A stretch of DNA of 32,245 nt from Motiliproteus sp963974645 (lineage in GTDB: Bacteria; Pseudomonadota; Gammaproteobacteria; Pseudomonadales; Balneatricaceae). Location: positions 1-32,245 of the forward strand of contig CAXBEA010000045.1 in assembly GCA_963974645.1 (NCBI GenBank), given 5' to 3'. Shown here piece after piece: positions 1 through 8,843 of the stretch (position 1 is the first letter of the stretch; the number at the start of each line of letters is the position of its first letter). Both the position numbers and the translations under genes were made by a program. The notes beneath the pieces are model-generated. The model did no database searches, had not been told where the DNA came from, and saw nothing but the letters and a program-made list of their open reading frames with translations.

Positions 1-55
1 CCGTACGTACGGTGGTGTGAGAGGACGGCGGGAGTAATCCCGCCTCCTACTCGAT
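1..55 (+). mobile_element. 3' end of a group II intron (domains V-VI), truncated by window edge
   Basis: The first 55 bases resemble the conserved 3' terminus of a bacterial group II intron. Positions 1-18 (ending GGTGGTGTG) resemble the 3' strand of domain V. Domain VI can be folded: GAG 19-21 pairs with CTC 50-52, AGGA 22-25 with TCCT 45-48, and GGCGGGA 27-33 with TCCCGCC 38-44 around a GTAA loop. A single unpaired A at 49 lies in the 3' strand, the seventh base counted from the end at TCGAT (55), the usual branch-point position. The end in AT fits the 3' AY rule. The reverse transcriptase would lie to the left, outside the window. The intron ends only 12 bases from the stop codon of the flanking minus-strand gene. 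Confidence 0.7.
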
Positions 56-67
56 ACGCCGGTGGAA

Positions 68-526
68 TCAATAGATACCGGCTTCCAGCCCGGCCGCCAA
101 GGTCATACCCAGCTCTTCACAGCGGGCGACAAAGTCCTCCTGAAACGGGCCGCGCATAATCAGCGGCGGCTGTACCGCTTTCCAGCGAAGCCCGGTCACA
201 ATCTTTTCAATACTATTTTTGGCCCCCTGACCGTCATTGCCTGCACGGATATAAAGGGCGTAGGGCAACCCCTGTTTCAGTTCCAGGCAGGGGTAGTAGA
301 TGCGATCGAAAAAATCTTTCAACGCGCCACTCATGTAAGCAAAGTTCTCCGGTGTACCGAGCAGAATCGCATCGGCGGCCAGTACATCTTCGGCATCAGC
401 GTCTAACGGCGCTTTGCAGATCAGCTCGATGTCGATGTCGGGGTGACTGGCACCGGCGATAACCGCATCACGCAGCCGGCGTAGATTGTCAGAAGGGGCG
501 TGGGCAATCACCAGGAGTCTAGGCAT
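68..526 (-). CDS. Flavodoxin-family / NADPH-dependent FMN reductase-like protein
   Basis: This 152-residue protein has the flavodoxin-like fold signature: an N-terminal beta strand (LLVIAHAPS) leading to the phosphate-binding loop, and near residues 57-75 the motif GTPENFAYMSGALKDFFDR, typical of FMN-binding NAD(P)H oxidoreductases of the WrbA/flavodoxin group. It is soluble, with no signal peptide. It probably binds FMN and transfers electrons in the cytoplasm, but the substrate cannot be told. Its ATG (526-524) overlaps the TGA of the upstream hydrolase by one base (TGATG), so the two genes are probably translationally coupled. The stop codon lies just beside the group II intron end. Confidence 0.8.
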   Translation of the reverse strand: MPRLLVIAHAPSDNLRRLRDAVIAGASHPDIDIELICKAPLDADAEDVLAADAILLGTPENFAYMSGALKDFFDRIYYPCLELKQGLPYALYIRAGNDGQGAKNSIEKIVTGLRWKAVQPPLIMRGPFQEDFVARCEELGMTLAAGLEAGIY

Positions 527-1521
527 CAGTCGTCTTCCGAGCAGTTGGTTTCTGGCGATCTGGCGAACCCTTGTTGATCTAGCCAGCTGAGATACTGCTG
601 GCGAATCTCTACCGATTCGTTCGCCAGCTGATGGCGAGCACGGGGAAGGGTCAGGGTTTGCAGGCGGGGAAAGAGTTGTTTCAGTCTTGGCAGGTTATAG
701 CGCCAGTCGACGGTATTGTCCTGCTGGCCCTGAATCAGCAGCGGTTGGTAATCAAGGCTTGGCGGCAACGCTTCGAACTCGGCTAGCCAGCGTTTCATGG
801 CGCCCACCCAGGCGGTGGTGATGACAGGCGATTGCAGGGGGTCGGTGGGCAGAAAGGTGTTGAACGCAGGGTCGGTGCTGTTGGCGGCAAAATCGCGTTG
901 CACCGAGGCTTTCCAGGGGCTCAGCAGCGCATGCGCCAGCTTGACTCGGTACCAGTGATGGGGACGCAGCAGCGGCGCCAGTAATACCACCTGGCCGTCG
1001 GGTTTTAGCGCGTCAGTTGTACTGGGCAACTCCAGACTGGGTTGCGCTAATAAAAAATGGTTGATGATGGCAGCGCCGGTACTCTGGCCGAGTAGATGAA
1101 GCGGTCGGCTGAGTCTCCACTTAGGGAGTTGGCTGAGTACGCCATGTAGCACCTGCTGATAGTGGTCAAAGCTATCGATCGCCGCCCGAGTACCCGATGA
1201 CAGGCCGTGGCCGGGCAGGTCAAAACCAACTACGTTGAGCTGACGCTCCAGGCCATAGCGGATCAGGTGCTGGTAAAGCCCGTGATGGTCCAGGTAACCG
1301 TGGACGATAAGCAAGGTGCCCCGAGGTTGGGGGTGGCGAAACAGGTGAACAGCGATCTGTAGCTCGGCAACCGAGATCTGGCCTAGATGCTGAGAGCTGG
1401 CTAAGCCGTCATAGCGAAGTTGGTAGAGTTGGCAGAAGTCGTGGTAGCCATTGAAATCTGAGCGTTTATCCGGATCTAGAGACGGCAGTGATGCGATCAG
1501 GGAACAGGGATTAAATGACAT
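526..1521 (-). CDS. Alpha/beta hydrolase, lysophospholipase/monoacylglycerol-lipase-like
   Basis: This is a 331-residue alpha/beta hydrolase. The oxyanion-hole region HGYLDHHGLY is followed by the nucleophile elbow GQSTG, whose Ser is the catalytic residue. A late Asp (QQDNTVDW) and His (RARHQLANE) complete the triad. The HGYLDH and GHGLSSG segments resemble the serine aminopeptidase S33 (Hydrolase_4) group, which contains lysophospholipases and monoacylglycerol lipases. No signal peptide is evident, so it is probably cytoplasmic or peripheral to the membrane. It is the first gene of a two-gene unit with the flavodoxin-like gene. Upstream lies a REP-like repeat cluster. The exact ester substrate is unknown. 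Confidence 0.85.
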   Translation of the reverse strand: MSFNPCSLIASLPSLDPDKRSDFNGYHDFCQLYQLRYDGLASSQHLGQISVAELQIAVHLFRHPQPRGTLLIVHGYLDHHGLYQHLIRYGLERQLNVVGFDLPGHGLSSGTRAAIDSFDHYQQVLHGVLSQLPKWRLSRPLHLLGQSTGAAIINHFLLAQPSLELPSTTDALKPDGQVVLLAPLLRPHHWYRVKLAHALLSPWKASVQRDFAANSTDPAFNTFLPTDPLQSPVITTAWVGAMKRWLAEFEALPPSLDYQPLLIQGQQDNTVDWRYNLPRLKQLFPRLQTLTLPRARHQLANESVEIRQQYLSWLDQQGFARSPETNCSEDD

Positions 1522-1545
1522 GAGCTTAATCGTTCCCTCAGGTTT

Positions 1546-1709
1546 GTCGGGCTAAAGCCCGACCCACAGGTGACTATACCCTTGTGGGTCGGCGCACTCC
1601 GTTCCCGACGGGCTTGGCGCACTTCCCACATCCCTGTGGGTCGGCGCACCCCGTTCCCGACGGGCTTGGCGCACTTCCCACATCCCTGTGGGTCGGAATT
1701 CATTCCGAC
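1546..1709. repeat. REP-like palindrome cluster between the hydrolase gene and fba
   Basis: Two REP-like units, each a TGTGGGTCGG head joined to a short palindrome, flank a tandem block. The unit at 1546-1568 is in minus orientation (GTCGGGCTAAAGCCCGAC then CCACA). The unit at 1687-1709 is in plus orientation (TCGGAATTCATTCCGA core). The same family recurs at 9588-9657 and 19435-19584. The cluster fills the space between the fba stop codon and the hydrolase gene, so fba transcripts would read into it and it could act as a 3' mRNA structure. Confidence 0.8.
1583..1686. repeat. Two tandem 52-bp copies derived from a REP-like unit
   Basis: Copies at 1583-1634 and 1635-1686 differ at one base (ACTCC versus ACCCC). 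Each begins TGTGGGTCGG and closes with TCCCACA, so each has short inverted ends. A third partial copy (TGTGGGTCGG) starts exactly 52 bases later, at 1687, and turns into a simple REP-like palindrome. Confidence 0.9.
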
Positions 1710-1726
1710 AGTGGTGCTAAACCGCC

Positions 1727-2791
1727 TTAGTTGACTTTGGGATCCAGCTCGCCCGACAGATAGCGCTCGGTCATCGCTTCAAGCGACAGCGCCCGAATCT
1801 TGCTGGCCTGGCCGGCGGTGTTGAACGACTGGTAGCGAGCGCTGGCGATATCACGCATCGCAGTGATGGTTACCGCCAGGAATTTACGCGGATCGAATTC
1901 GGCAGGATTTTCAGCCATAAAGCGTCGCACTGCACCGGTCGAGGCCAGACGCAGGTCGGTATCTATATTGATCTTACGCACGCCGTTTTTGATCCCTTCG
2001 ACGATCTGCTCGACCGGCACGCCGTAGGTTTCGGGGATAGCGCCACCGAATTGGTTGATCACCTCTAGCCATTCCTGCGGCACCGAGGAGGAGCCGTGCA
2101 TTACCAGGTGGGTGTTGGGCAGGCGCTGGTGGATCTTCCTGATGGTGTCGATAGAGAGCACATCACCCGTGGGTGGCCGGGTGAATTTGTAGGCGCCGTG
2201 ACTGGTGCCGCAGGCAATTGCCAGCGCATCACAGCCGGTCTGGGAGACAAAGTCAGCGGCTTCGTCGGGGTCGGTCAGCATCTGCTCGTGGGAGAGTACC
2301 CCTTCGGCACCGACGCCATCCTCTTCGCCAGCCTGACCGGTTTCCAACGAGCCGAGACAGCCCAGCTCGCCTTCAACCGAGACACCACAGGCGTGGGCCA
2401 TCTCGACGGTGCGACGGGTCACTTCGACGTTGTATTCGTAGCTGCTGGGGGTCTTGCCGTCTGTCATCAGCGAGCCGTCCATCATCACCGAGGAGAAGCC
2501 CAATTGGATCGAGCGCTGGCAGATCGCAGGTGAGGTACCGTGATCCTGATGCATACAGACTGGGATATGCGGAAACTCTTCGATCGCCGCCAGAATCATA
2601 TGTTTGAGGAAGTTGGAGCCGGCATATTTACGCGCACCGGCGGATGCTTGGACGATCACCGGACTGTCGGTCTTATCGGCCGCTTCCATGATGGCGCGCA
2701 TCTGCTCAAGGTTATTGACGTTGAATGCAGGGATGCCGTAGCCATTTTCTGCTGCATGGTCGAGCAGCTGTCGCATACTGATTAGGGCCAT
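1727..2791 (-). CDS. fba: Class II fructose-bisphosphate aldolase
   Basis: This enzyme cleaves or forms fructose-1,6-bisphosphate (dihydroxyacetone phosphate plus glyceraldehyde-3-phosphate) in glycolysis and gluconeogenesis, in the cytoplasm. The 354 residues fit the zinc-dependent class II family of Calvin-cycle subtype length. Visible active-site parts are HQDHG at 81-85 (catalytic Asp83, zinc ligand His84), GTSHG with His198, MHGSSS with His232 and NIDTD at 275-279. The ATG is preceded by an AGAGG ribosome site six bases away. It is the last gene of tkt-epd-pgk-fba. An 89-base gap to pgk holds a strong hairpin, and a REP cluster follows the stop codon. Confidence 0.97.
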   Translation of the reverse strand: MALISMRQLLDHAAENGYGIPAFNVNNLEQMRAIMEAADKTDSPVIVQASAGARKYAGSNFLKHMILAAIEEFPHIPVCMHQDHGTSPAICQRSIQLGFSSVMMDGSLMTDGKTPSSYEYNVEVTRRTVEMAHACGVSVEGELGCLGSLETGQAGEEDGVGAEGVLSHEQMLTDPDEAADFVSQTGCDALAIACGTSHGAYKFTRPPTGDVLSIDTIRKIHQRLPNTHLVMHGSSSVPQEWLEVINQFGGAIPETYGVPVEQIVEGIKNGVRKINIDTDLRLASTGAVRRFMAENPAEFDPRKFLAVTITAMRDIASARYQSFNTAGQASKIRALSLEAMTERYLSGELDPKVN

Positions 2792-2815
2792 AATTGCCTC
2801 TCTTGATGAGTTCTG

Positions 2816-2844
2816 TGCAGGGATCGCCAGTGTCGATCCCTGCA
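2816..2844. other. Perfect 11-bp hairpin between pgk and fba
   Basis: TGCAGGGATCG (2816-2826) and its exact complement (2834-2844) surround a 7-base loop. On the transcribed (minus) strand no run of T follows, so it is not a standard intrinsic terminator. It could be a processing or stability element that separates pgk and fba expression. Confidence 0.6.
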
Positions 2845-2880
2845 GCTTAGTCGGTTTTTATTGAATAGATGCAGCTGCGC

Positions 2881-4041
2881 TTAGCCGCGCGCCCGCTGCT
2901 CTAAAATTTCTACAGCGGGCAGGACCTTGCCTTCGACAAACTCCAAGAAGGCGCCGCCACCGGTCGAGATGTAAGACACCTTATCGGCGATACCGTATTT
3001 ATCCACAGCCGCCAGGGTGTCTCCACCGCCAGCGATGGAGAAGCAGTCGCTGTTGGCGATCGCCATTGACAGCGCTTTAGTACCTTCACCAAACTGGTCA
3101 AACTCAAACACGCCGAGTGGGCCGTTCCAGATCACCGTGCGTGCTTTGGCCATCAAAATGGCCAGATTGATTGCACTCTCGGGGCCGATATCGAGGATCA
3201 TGTCGTCCTCACCCACATCTTCGACCCGTTTAACCGTTGCCGTTGCCAATTCAGAAAATTCGGTGGCTACTACCACATCGGTTGGCAGCGGTATCGAGGT
3301 CTTCGCCATCAGTGCCTTGGCCTCTTCGATCAGGCCTGCCTCATACAGCGATTTCCCGACAGGATAGCCTGCGGCGGCCAGGAAGGTATTGGCAATACCT
3401 CCGCCAACGATCAGCTGGTCAACCTTGTCTGAAAGAGTTTCCAGTACCGTCAGTTTGGTCGACACCTTGGAGCCGCCGACAATCGCCGCCAACGGCCGCT
3501 CAGGATTACCGAGCGCGCGTGTCAGGGCATCGAGTTCGTTAACCAACAAGGGGCCAGCACAGGCGACAGGGGCGTATTTGGCGACGCCGTGGGTCGAGGC
3601 TTGGGCGCGGTGTGCGGTGCCGAAAGCATCCATCACGAAGATGTCGCAGAGTGCGGCCATGTCTTGGGCTAGGCTGTCAGAGTTGGCTTTTTCGCCGTGG
3701 TTAAAACGCACATTTTCCAGCAGCACTAGATCGCTATCGCTGTTAATGCCCTCGACCCAGTTCTGGATCAGTGGCACAGGGCGACCCAGTAGCTGGGTCA
3801 GGTGCTTGGCAACAGGTGCCAGGGAGAAAGCCGGATCGAATTCACCTTCGTTGGGGCGGCCCAGGTGCGACATCAACATCACCTTGGCGCCTTTTTTCAG
3901 CGCCAGTTCGATGGTGGGTAGCGCGGCGCGAATCCGAGCATCGCTGGAGACTTCACCCATTTTGACGGGGACGTTGAGATCTTCACGGATCAGAACGCGC
4001 TTGCCGCTCAGGTCCAGGTCGGTCATTTTCAGTACAGTCAT
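2881..4041 (-). CDS. pgk: Phosphoglycerate kinase
   Basis: This kinase interconverts 1,3-bisphosphoglycerate plus ADP with 3-phosphoglycerate plus ATP. The 386 residues match bacterial PGK length. Family marks are REDLNVP at 19-25 and SHLGRP at 58-63 for triose-phosphate binding, the hinge region GPLGVFEFD, and GGGDT at 338-342 for nucleotide binding. The ATG is preceded by AGGAT six bases away. It starts 24 bases after the epd stop codon, in the same operon. Several long open frames on the opposite strand here are shadows of its GC-rich codons. Confidence 0.97.
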   Translation of the reverse strand: MTVLKMTDLDLSGKRVLIREDLNVPVKMGEVSSDARIRAALPTIELALKKGAKVMLMSHLGRPNEGEFDPAFSLAPVAKHLTQLLGRPVPLIQNWVEGINSDSDLVLLENVRFNHGEKANSDSLAQDMAALCDIFVMDAFGTAHRAQASTHGVAKYAPVACAGPLLVNELDALTRALGNPERPLAAIVGGSKVSTKLTVLETLSDKVDQLIVGGGIANTFLAAAGYPVGKSLYEAGLIEEAKALMAKTSIPLPTDVVVATEFSELATATVKRVEDVGEDDMILDIGPESAINLAILMAKARTVIWNGPLGVFEFDQFGEGTKALSMAIANSDCFSIAGGGDTLAAVDKYGIADKVSYISTGGGAFLEFVEGKVLPAVEILEQRARG

Positions 4042-4065
4042 GAAATTATCCTGTCAGCCTAAAAG

Positions 4066-5130
4066 TTAATAAATTCGGTTGTCTCTGCCTTGTGCCACCT
4101 CGGGTTGGAGCCAGACCTGGGCGACATCCAGCATCCGGTTGGCAAAGCCCCATTCGTTATCGAACCAGCACATCAGCTTCAGCAGGCGATCGCCACTGAC
4201 GCGGGTCTGCGTGCCGTCGACGATGCCAGAACGCGGATCGGTATTGAAATCGACCGAGGCGTGGGGTTCATCGGTGTAACCCAGCAACCCCAGCAGGGGG
4301 CCTTGGCGGGTGGCATGGCGTAATAAGTCGTTGACTGCGGCTGGGGTTGTCGGGGTGCTCAGCTGCAGCGACAGATCCATCAACGACACGTTAGTGGTGG
4401 GCACCCGTAGATGGTTGCACTGGAAACGTCCGGCCAGTTCGGGCAGTAGTCGGTCGATACCACGGGCCAGACCGGTATCGATGGGGATGATCGATTGCAG
4501 CGCGCTGCGGCTCAAGCGTAGATCGGTACGGTGGTTGCTGTCGATCACCGGTTGATCGTTCATCGCCGAATGGATGGTGGTGGTCACCCCCTGTTCGATA
4601 CCGAAGCCACGGTGCAGCAGATCCAGTACCGGCACCACGCAGTTGGTGGTGCAGGAGGCGCTGGAGGCGATCCGGTGTTCGGGACGTAAACTTTGGTGAT
4701 TAAAGCCATAGACCACGGTGGCATCTATATCAGCGGCGGCTGGCTGGGAGAACAGGAGCCGCTTAGCCCCTGCTTGGAGGTGGATCTCAGCGCTGGCGCG
4801 ATCGCAAAAAGAGCCGGAACACTCCAATACCAGATCGACCTCTAGTTCGCTCCAGGGGAGCTTGCGTGGGTCGGGTTGGTTCAGCGCCAGGATCCGATCG
4901 CCATCGATCAGTAGATGGCTGTCGTCGTTTTCGACCGGCAGTGGGAAGCGGCCGTGGGTGGTGTCGTAGCGAGTGAGGTAGGTGAGGGTGTCGAGGTTGG
5001 TCAGCTCATTGATCGCAACAACCCGAAAGGGTCGCGCTGAATCCTTGCTCCGGTCACCCGAGTAGAGGGCGCGCAGGACGCATTGACCGATACGGCCATA
5101 ACCGTTGATAGCGATGTTAAAAGTCTTCAA
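4066..5130 (-). CDS. epd: D-erythrose-4-phosphate dehydrogenase (GAPDH family)
   Basis: This is a GAPDH-fold dehydrogenase of 354 residues with the NAD-binding NGYGRIG at 9-15, the catalytic SASCTTNC with Cys160, and His187. The stretch TIHSAMNDQPVID follows the Epd pattern (IHSAM.DQQVID in E. coli Epd) rather than the usual GAPDH pattern (THA/TQ..VDG), and the position ahead of pgk and fba matches epd. The expected reaction is erythrose-4-phosphate to 4-phosphoerythronate, feeding pyridoxal-phosphate synthesis. Some GAPDH activity cannot be excluded. The start is TTG (5130-5128): the reading MKTFNIAINGYG matches the family N-terminus and no ATG lies nearby. Confidence 0.88.
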   Translation of the reverse strand: MKTFNIAINGYGRIGQCVLRALYSGDRSKDSARPFRVVAINELTNLDTLTYLTRYDTTHGRFPLPVENDDSHLLIDGDRILALNQPDPRKLPWSELEVDLVLECSGSFCDRASAEIHLQAGAKRLLFSQPAAADIDATVVYGFNHQSLRPEHRIASSASCTTNCVVPVLDLLHRGFGIEQGVTTTIHSAMNDQPVIDSNHRTDLRLSRSALQSIIPIDTGLARGIDRLLPELAGRFQCNHLRVPTTNVSLMDLSLQLSTPTTPAAVNDLLRHATRQGPLLGLLGYTDEPHASVDFNTDPRSGIVDGTQTRVSGDRLLKLMCWFDNEWGFANRMLDVAQVWLQPEVAQGRDNRIY

Positions 5131-5189
5131 AGGCTGGATCTCAAAGGCGGGTTCTCAGGGTTAAGCTTACTATCTCAAAGGGTGGTTTT

Positions 5190-5247
5190 TTAAAATTCTG
5201 TGTTAAAAGTTCGGTGCTTAAAAGTTCTGTGCTTAAACCTTCGGTTG
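5190..5247. repeat. Four degenerate 15-bp tandem units between tkt and epd
   Basis: Units begin at 5190 (shortened), 5203, 5218 and 5233. The middle two read TTAAAAGTTCGGTGC and TTAAAAGTTCTGTGC, and the outer ones are diverged. They lie in the 192-base gap between tkt and epd and look like slippage expansion. No coding role is evident. Confidence 0.75.
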
Positions 5248-5322
5248 TACGTTGGCGTGTAAGAGGCGTAGAGCCTACCGAGTCCGTTTAGGAGCCCGGT
5301 AGGCGGCGCGTTAGCAACCCAG

Positions 5323-7317
5323 TTACAGCAGTTCGTTAACCTTGGCGACAACGTTGTCGACGGTAAAGCCGAACAGCTTGAACAGTTCACTGGCCGGCGC
5401 CGATTCACCGAAGCTGGTCATGCCGACAATGCGGCCGTTAAGGCCAACGTACTTGTACCAGAAGTCCGCGTGTGCGGCTTCAACAGCTACCCGTGCCGAG
5501 ACCGCGGCGGGCAATACCGACTCGCGATATTCGGCCGACTGGGCTTCGAAGGCTTCGGTGCAGGGCATAGACACAACCCGAACATTGCGGCCTTCGTTGC
5601 TCAGTGCTTCGGCCGCATCCATCGCCAGGCCGACTTCGGAGCCGGTCGCGATCAGAATGGCATCGGGCTGGCCGCTGCTGTCGCGGAGGATATAGCCGCC
5701 GCGCTGGATATTATTCAACTGCTCAGGGCTGCGCTGCTGGTGGGGCAAATTCTGGCGTGAGAACACCAGTGCCGAGGGGCCCTCAACACGCTCCAGCGCA
5801 TTCTTCCAGGCCACCGCCGATTCAACCGCATCGCAGGGGCGCCACAGATCCAGATTGGGCGTGCTACGCAGGTTGGCGAGCTGTTCGATCGGTTGGTGGG
5901 TTGGGCCATCTTCGCCCAGGCCGATGGAATCGTGGGTATAAACAAAGAGTGTGCGCTGGCGCATCAGTGCTGCCATCCGCACCGCATTCCGGGCGTACTC
6001 CATAAAGATCAGGAAGGTCGCGCCGTAGGGGATGAAGCCACCGTGTAGGGCGACACCGTTCATGATGGCAGACATGCCGAACTCGCGCACGCCGTAGAAC
6101 AGGTAGTTACCGCTGGCATCGTCCTTGGTGACGCCCTTGCAACCGCTCCAGATAGTCAGGTTGGACCCGGCCAGATCGGCCGAACCACCGAGCAGTTCGG
6201 GCAATTGCGGGCCATAGGCGTTGAGGGCATTTTGCGAGGCTTTACGGCTGGCGATGGTCTCCCCCTTCGCTTGCAGTTCTTCGATATAGGCTTGTGACTG
6301 GGCGGCGAAATCTTCGGGCAGGTCGCCGCTGATCCGGCGCAGGAACTCGGATGCCAGTTCCGGGTAGGCATCGGCATACTCGGCGAATTGCTCGTTCCAG
6401 TTGTTTTCAATCACCACGCCGTGTTCACGGGCATCCCACTCGCTGGAGATCTCCTCCGGGATCACGAAAGGCGCATGCTCCCAGCCCAGCGCTTTGCGGG
6501 TCAGGGCGATCTCGTCGTCACCCAGCGGCGCGCCGTGGCAATCTTCTTTGCCCTGCTTGTTGGGTGAACCGAAACCGATCAGGGTCTTGCAGCAGATCAG
6601 GGTTGGCTGGCCAGTATTTTCACGCGCCAGCTCGATAGCCGCATGGATCGCATCGGCATCATGGCCGTCGACGGCAGGGATTACCTGCCAGCCGTAGGCG
6701 TCGAAACGTTTGACGGTATCGTCGGTGAACCAGCCCTCGACCTCGCCATCGATGGAGATGCCGTTGTCGTCGTAGAAAGCGATCAGTTTACCCAGCCCCA
6801 GGGTCCCCGCCAGTGAGCAGACCTCGTGGGAGATCCCCTCCATCATGCAACCGTCACCGAGGAAGCAGTAGGTGTAGTGATCGACAATCTCGTGTTCTTC
6901 ACGGTTGAACTGACCGGCCAGGGTCTTCTCGGCCAGCGCCATCCCCACGGCATTAGCCAGACCCTGTCCCAGCGGTCCGGTGGTGGTTTCAATCCCTGGG
7001 GCGTAGCCATACTCCGGGTGCCCGGCCGTTTTGCTGTGCAGCTGACGGAAGTTTTTCAGGTCGTCGATGCTGAGCTCGTAACCCGACAGATGCAGCAGCG
7101 AATAAAGTAGCATCGAACCGTGGCCGTTAGAGAGCACGAAACGGTCGCGGTTAATCCACTGCGGATTGGCGGGGTTGTGCTGCAGGTAGTCATTCCAGAG
7201 TACTTCGGCGATATCGGCCATGCCCATGGGCGCACCGGGGTGTCCGGATTTGGCTTGCTGGACTGCATCCATGCTCAGGGCACGAATCGCATTGGCTAGG
7301 TCTCTGCGGGATAGCAT
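5323..7317 (-). CDS. tktA: Transketolase
   Basis: This thiamine-diphosphate enzyme of the non-oxidative pentose-phosphate pathway transfers two-carbon ketol units between sugar phosphates. The 664 residues equal the usual bacterial length. The N-terminal third has SGHPGAPMGMAD and the diphosphate/magnesium motif GDGCMMEG continuing to DDNGISIDG. The middle domain has REFGMSAIMNG, with the catalytic Glu region, and EDGPTHQPIEQL. The C-terminal domain is intact through SELFKLFGFT. The ATG has AGGAG eight bases upstream. It heads the tkt-epd-pgk-fba operon and is divergent from metK, as in Pseudomonas. Confidence 0.97.
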   Translation of the reverse strand: MLSRRDLANAIRALSMDAVQQAKSGHPGAPMGMADIAEVLWNDYLQHNPANPQWINRDRFVLSNGHGSMLLYSLLHLSGYELSIDDLKNFRQLHSKTAGHPEYGYAPGIETTTGPLGQGLANAVGMALAEKTLAGQFNREEHEIVDHYTYCFLGDGCMMEGISHEVCSLAGTLGLGKLIAFYDDNGISIDGEVEGWFTDDTVKRFDAYGWQVIPAVDGHDADAIHAAIELARENTGQPTLICCKTLIGFGSPNKQGKEDCHGAPLGDDEIALTRKALGWEHAPFVIPEEISSEWDAREHGVVIENNWNEQFAEYADAYPELASEFLRRISGDLPEDFAAQSQAYIEELQAKGETIASRKASQNALNAYGPQLPELLGGSADLAGSNLTIWSGCKGVTKDDASGNYLFYGVREFGMSAIMNGVALHGGFIPYGATFLIFMEYARNAVRMAALMRQRTLFVYTHDSIGLGEDGPTHQPIEQLANLRSTPNLDLWRPCDAVESAVAWKNALERVEGPSALVFSRQNLPHQQRSPEQLNNIQRGGYILRDSSGQPDAILIATGSEVGLAMDAAEALSNEGRNVRVVSMPCTEAFEAQSAEYRESVLPAAVSARVAVEAAHADFWYKYVGLNGRIVGMTSFGESAPASELFKLFGFTVDNVVAKVNELL

Positions 7318-7667
7318 GAGGAAAACTCCTGGCGTAAACGGGGTAGGGTTTTAAAAAAATAGGTGCGTATTCTCTCGCACTCGGTCGATAGCAGCAAATA
7401 GGAATGGCAATAAAATGAGCAATGGGCAACTAAAGCTCACCAAGGATACGGCCGAATTAGGTCCATTGGGATAATAAATGCGGTGAGACAGAAGTGCGAG
7501 CTGGTGCAAATGAGGCTATCATAGCGCCCCCACTCTGGAGTCGAACAGCTGAGGGTTGTCTTGTACACCCCGCTTTTTGCAACATTCCCCAGCTTGGTAA
7601 TTAAGTCACTGTGTTTTGAGTACATCCATAGAGTGCTCGTAACGCATTCAATTATTAAGGAAAAACT
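7318..7667. other. Divergent intergenic region between tktA and metK
   Basis: These 350 bases separate two divergent housekeeping genes and must hold both promoters. The tktA ribosome site (AGGAG on the minus strand, 7330-7326) and the metK ribosome site (AAGGA, 7657-7661) are clear. A possible -10-like TATCAT occurs near 7516, but no convincing -35 partner could be fixed. No SAM-responsive riboswitch fold was recognised. The minus-strand open frame that runs from here across metK is a shadow. Confidence 0.5.
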
Positions 7668-8828
<1,161 letters not shown>

Positions 8829-8843
8829 TTCAGGCCATCCTCT

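Noticed and set aside
2096..2607. Plus-strand frames of 145 and 129 codons inside fba
   Set aside because: They are antisense shadows of fba. Their sequences mirror the GC-rich codons and match no family.
3389..4069. Plus-strand open frame of 226 codons across pgk
   Set aside because: It is fully antisense to well-supported pgk, with Ser/Arg-rich low-information sequence and no ribosome site.
4066..5130. Calling this gene gapA
   Set aside because: The IHSAMNDQPVID segment and the position ahead of pgk-fba fit Epd better than GAPDH.
7318..7667. A SAM riboswitch ahead of metK
   Set aside because: No SAM-I, SAM-II or SAM/SAH core motif or terminator pair could be drawn in the region.
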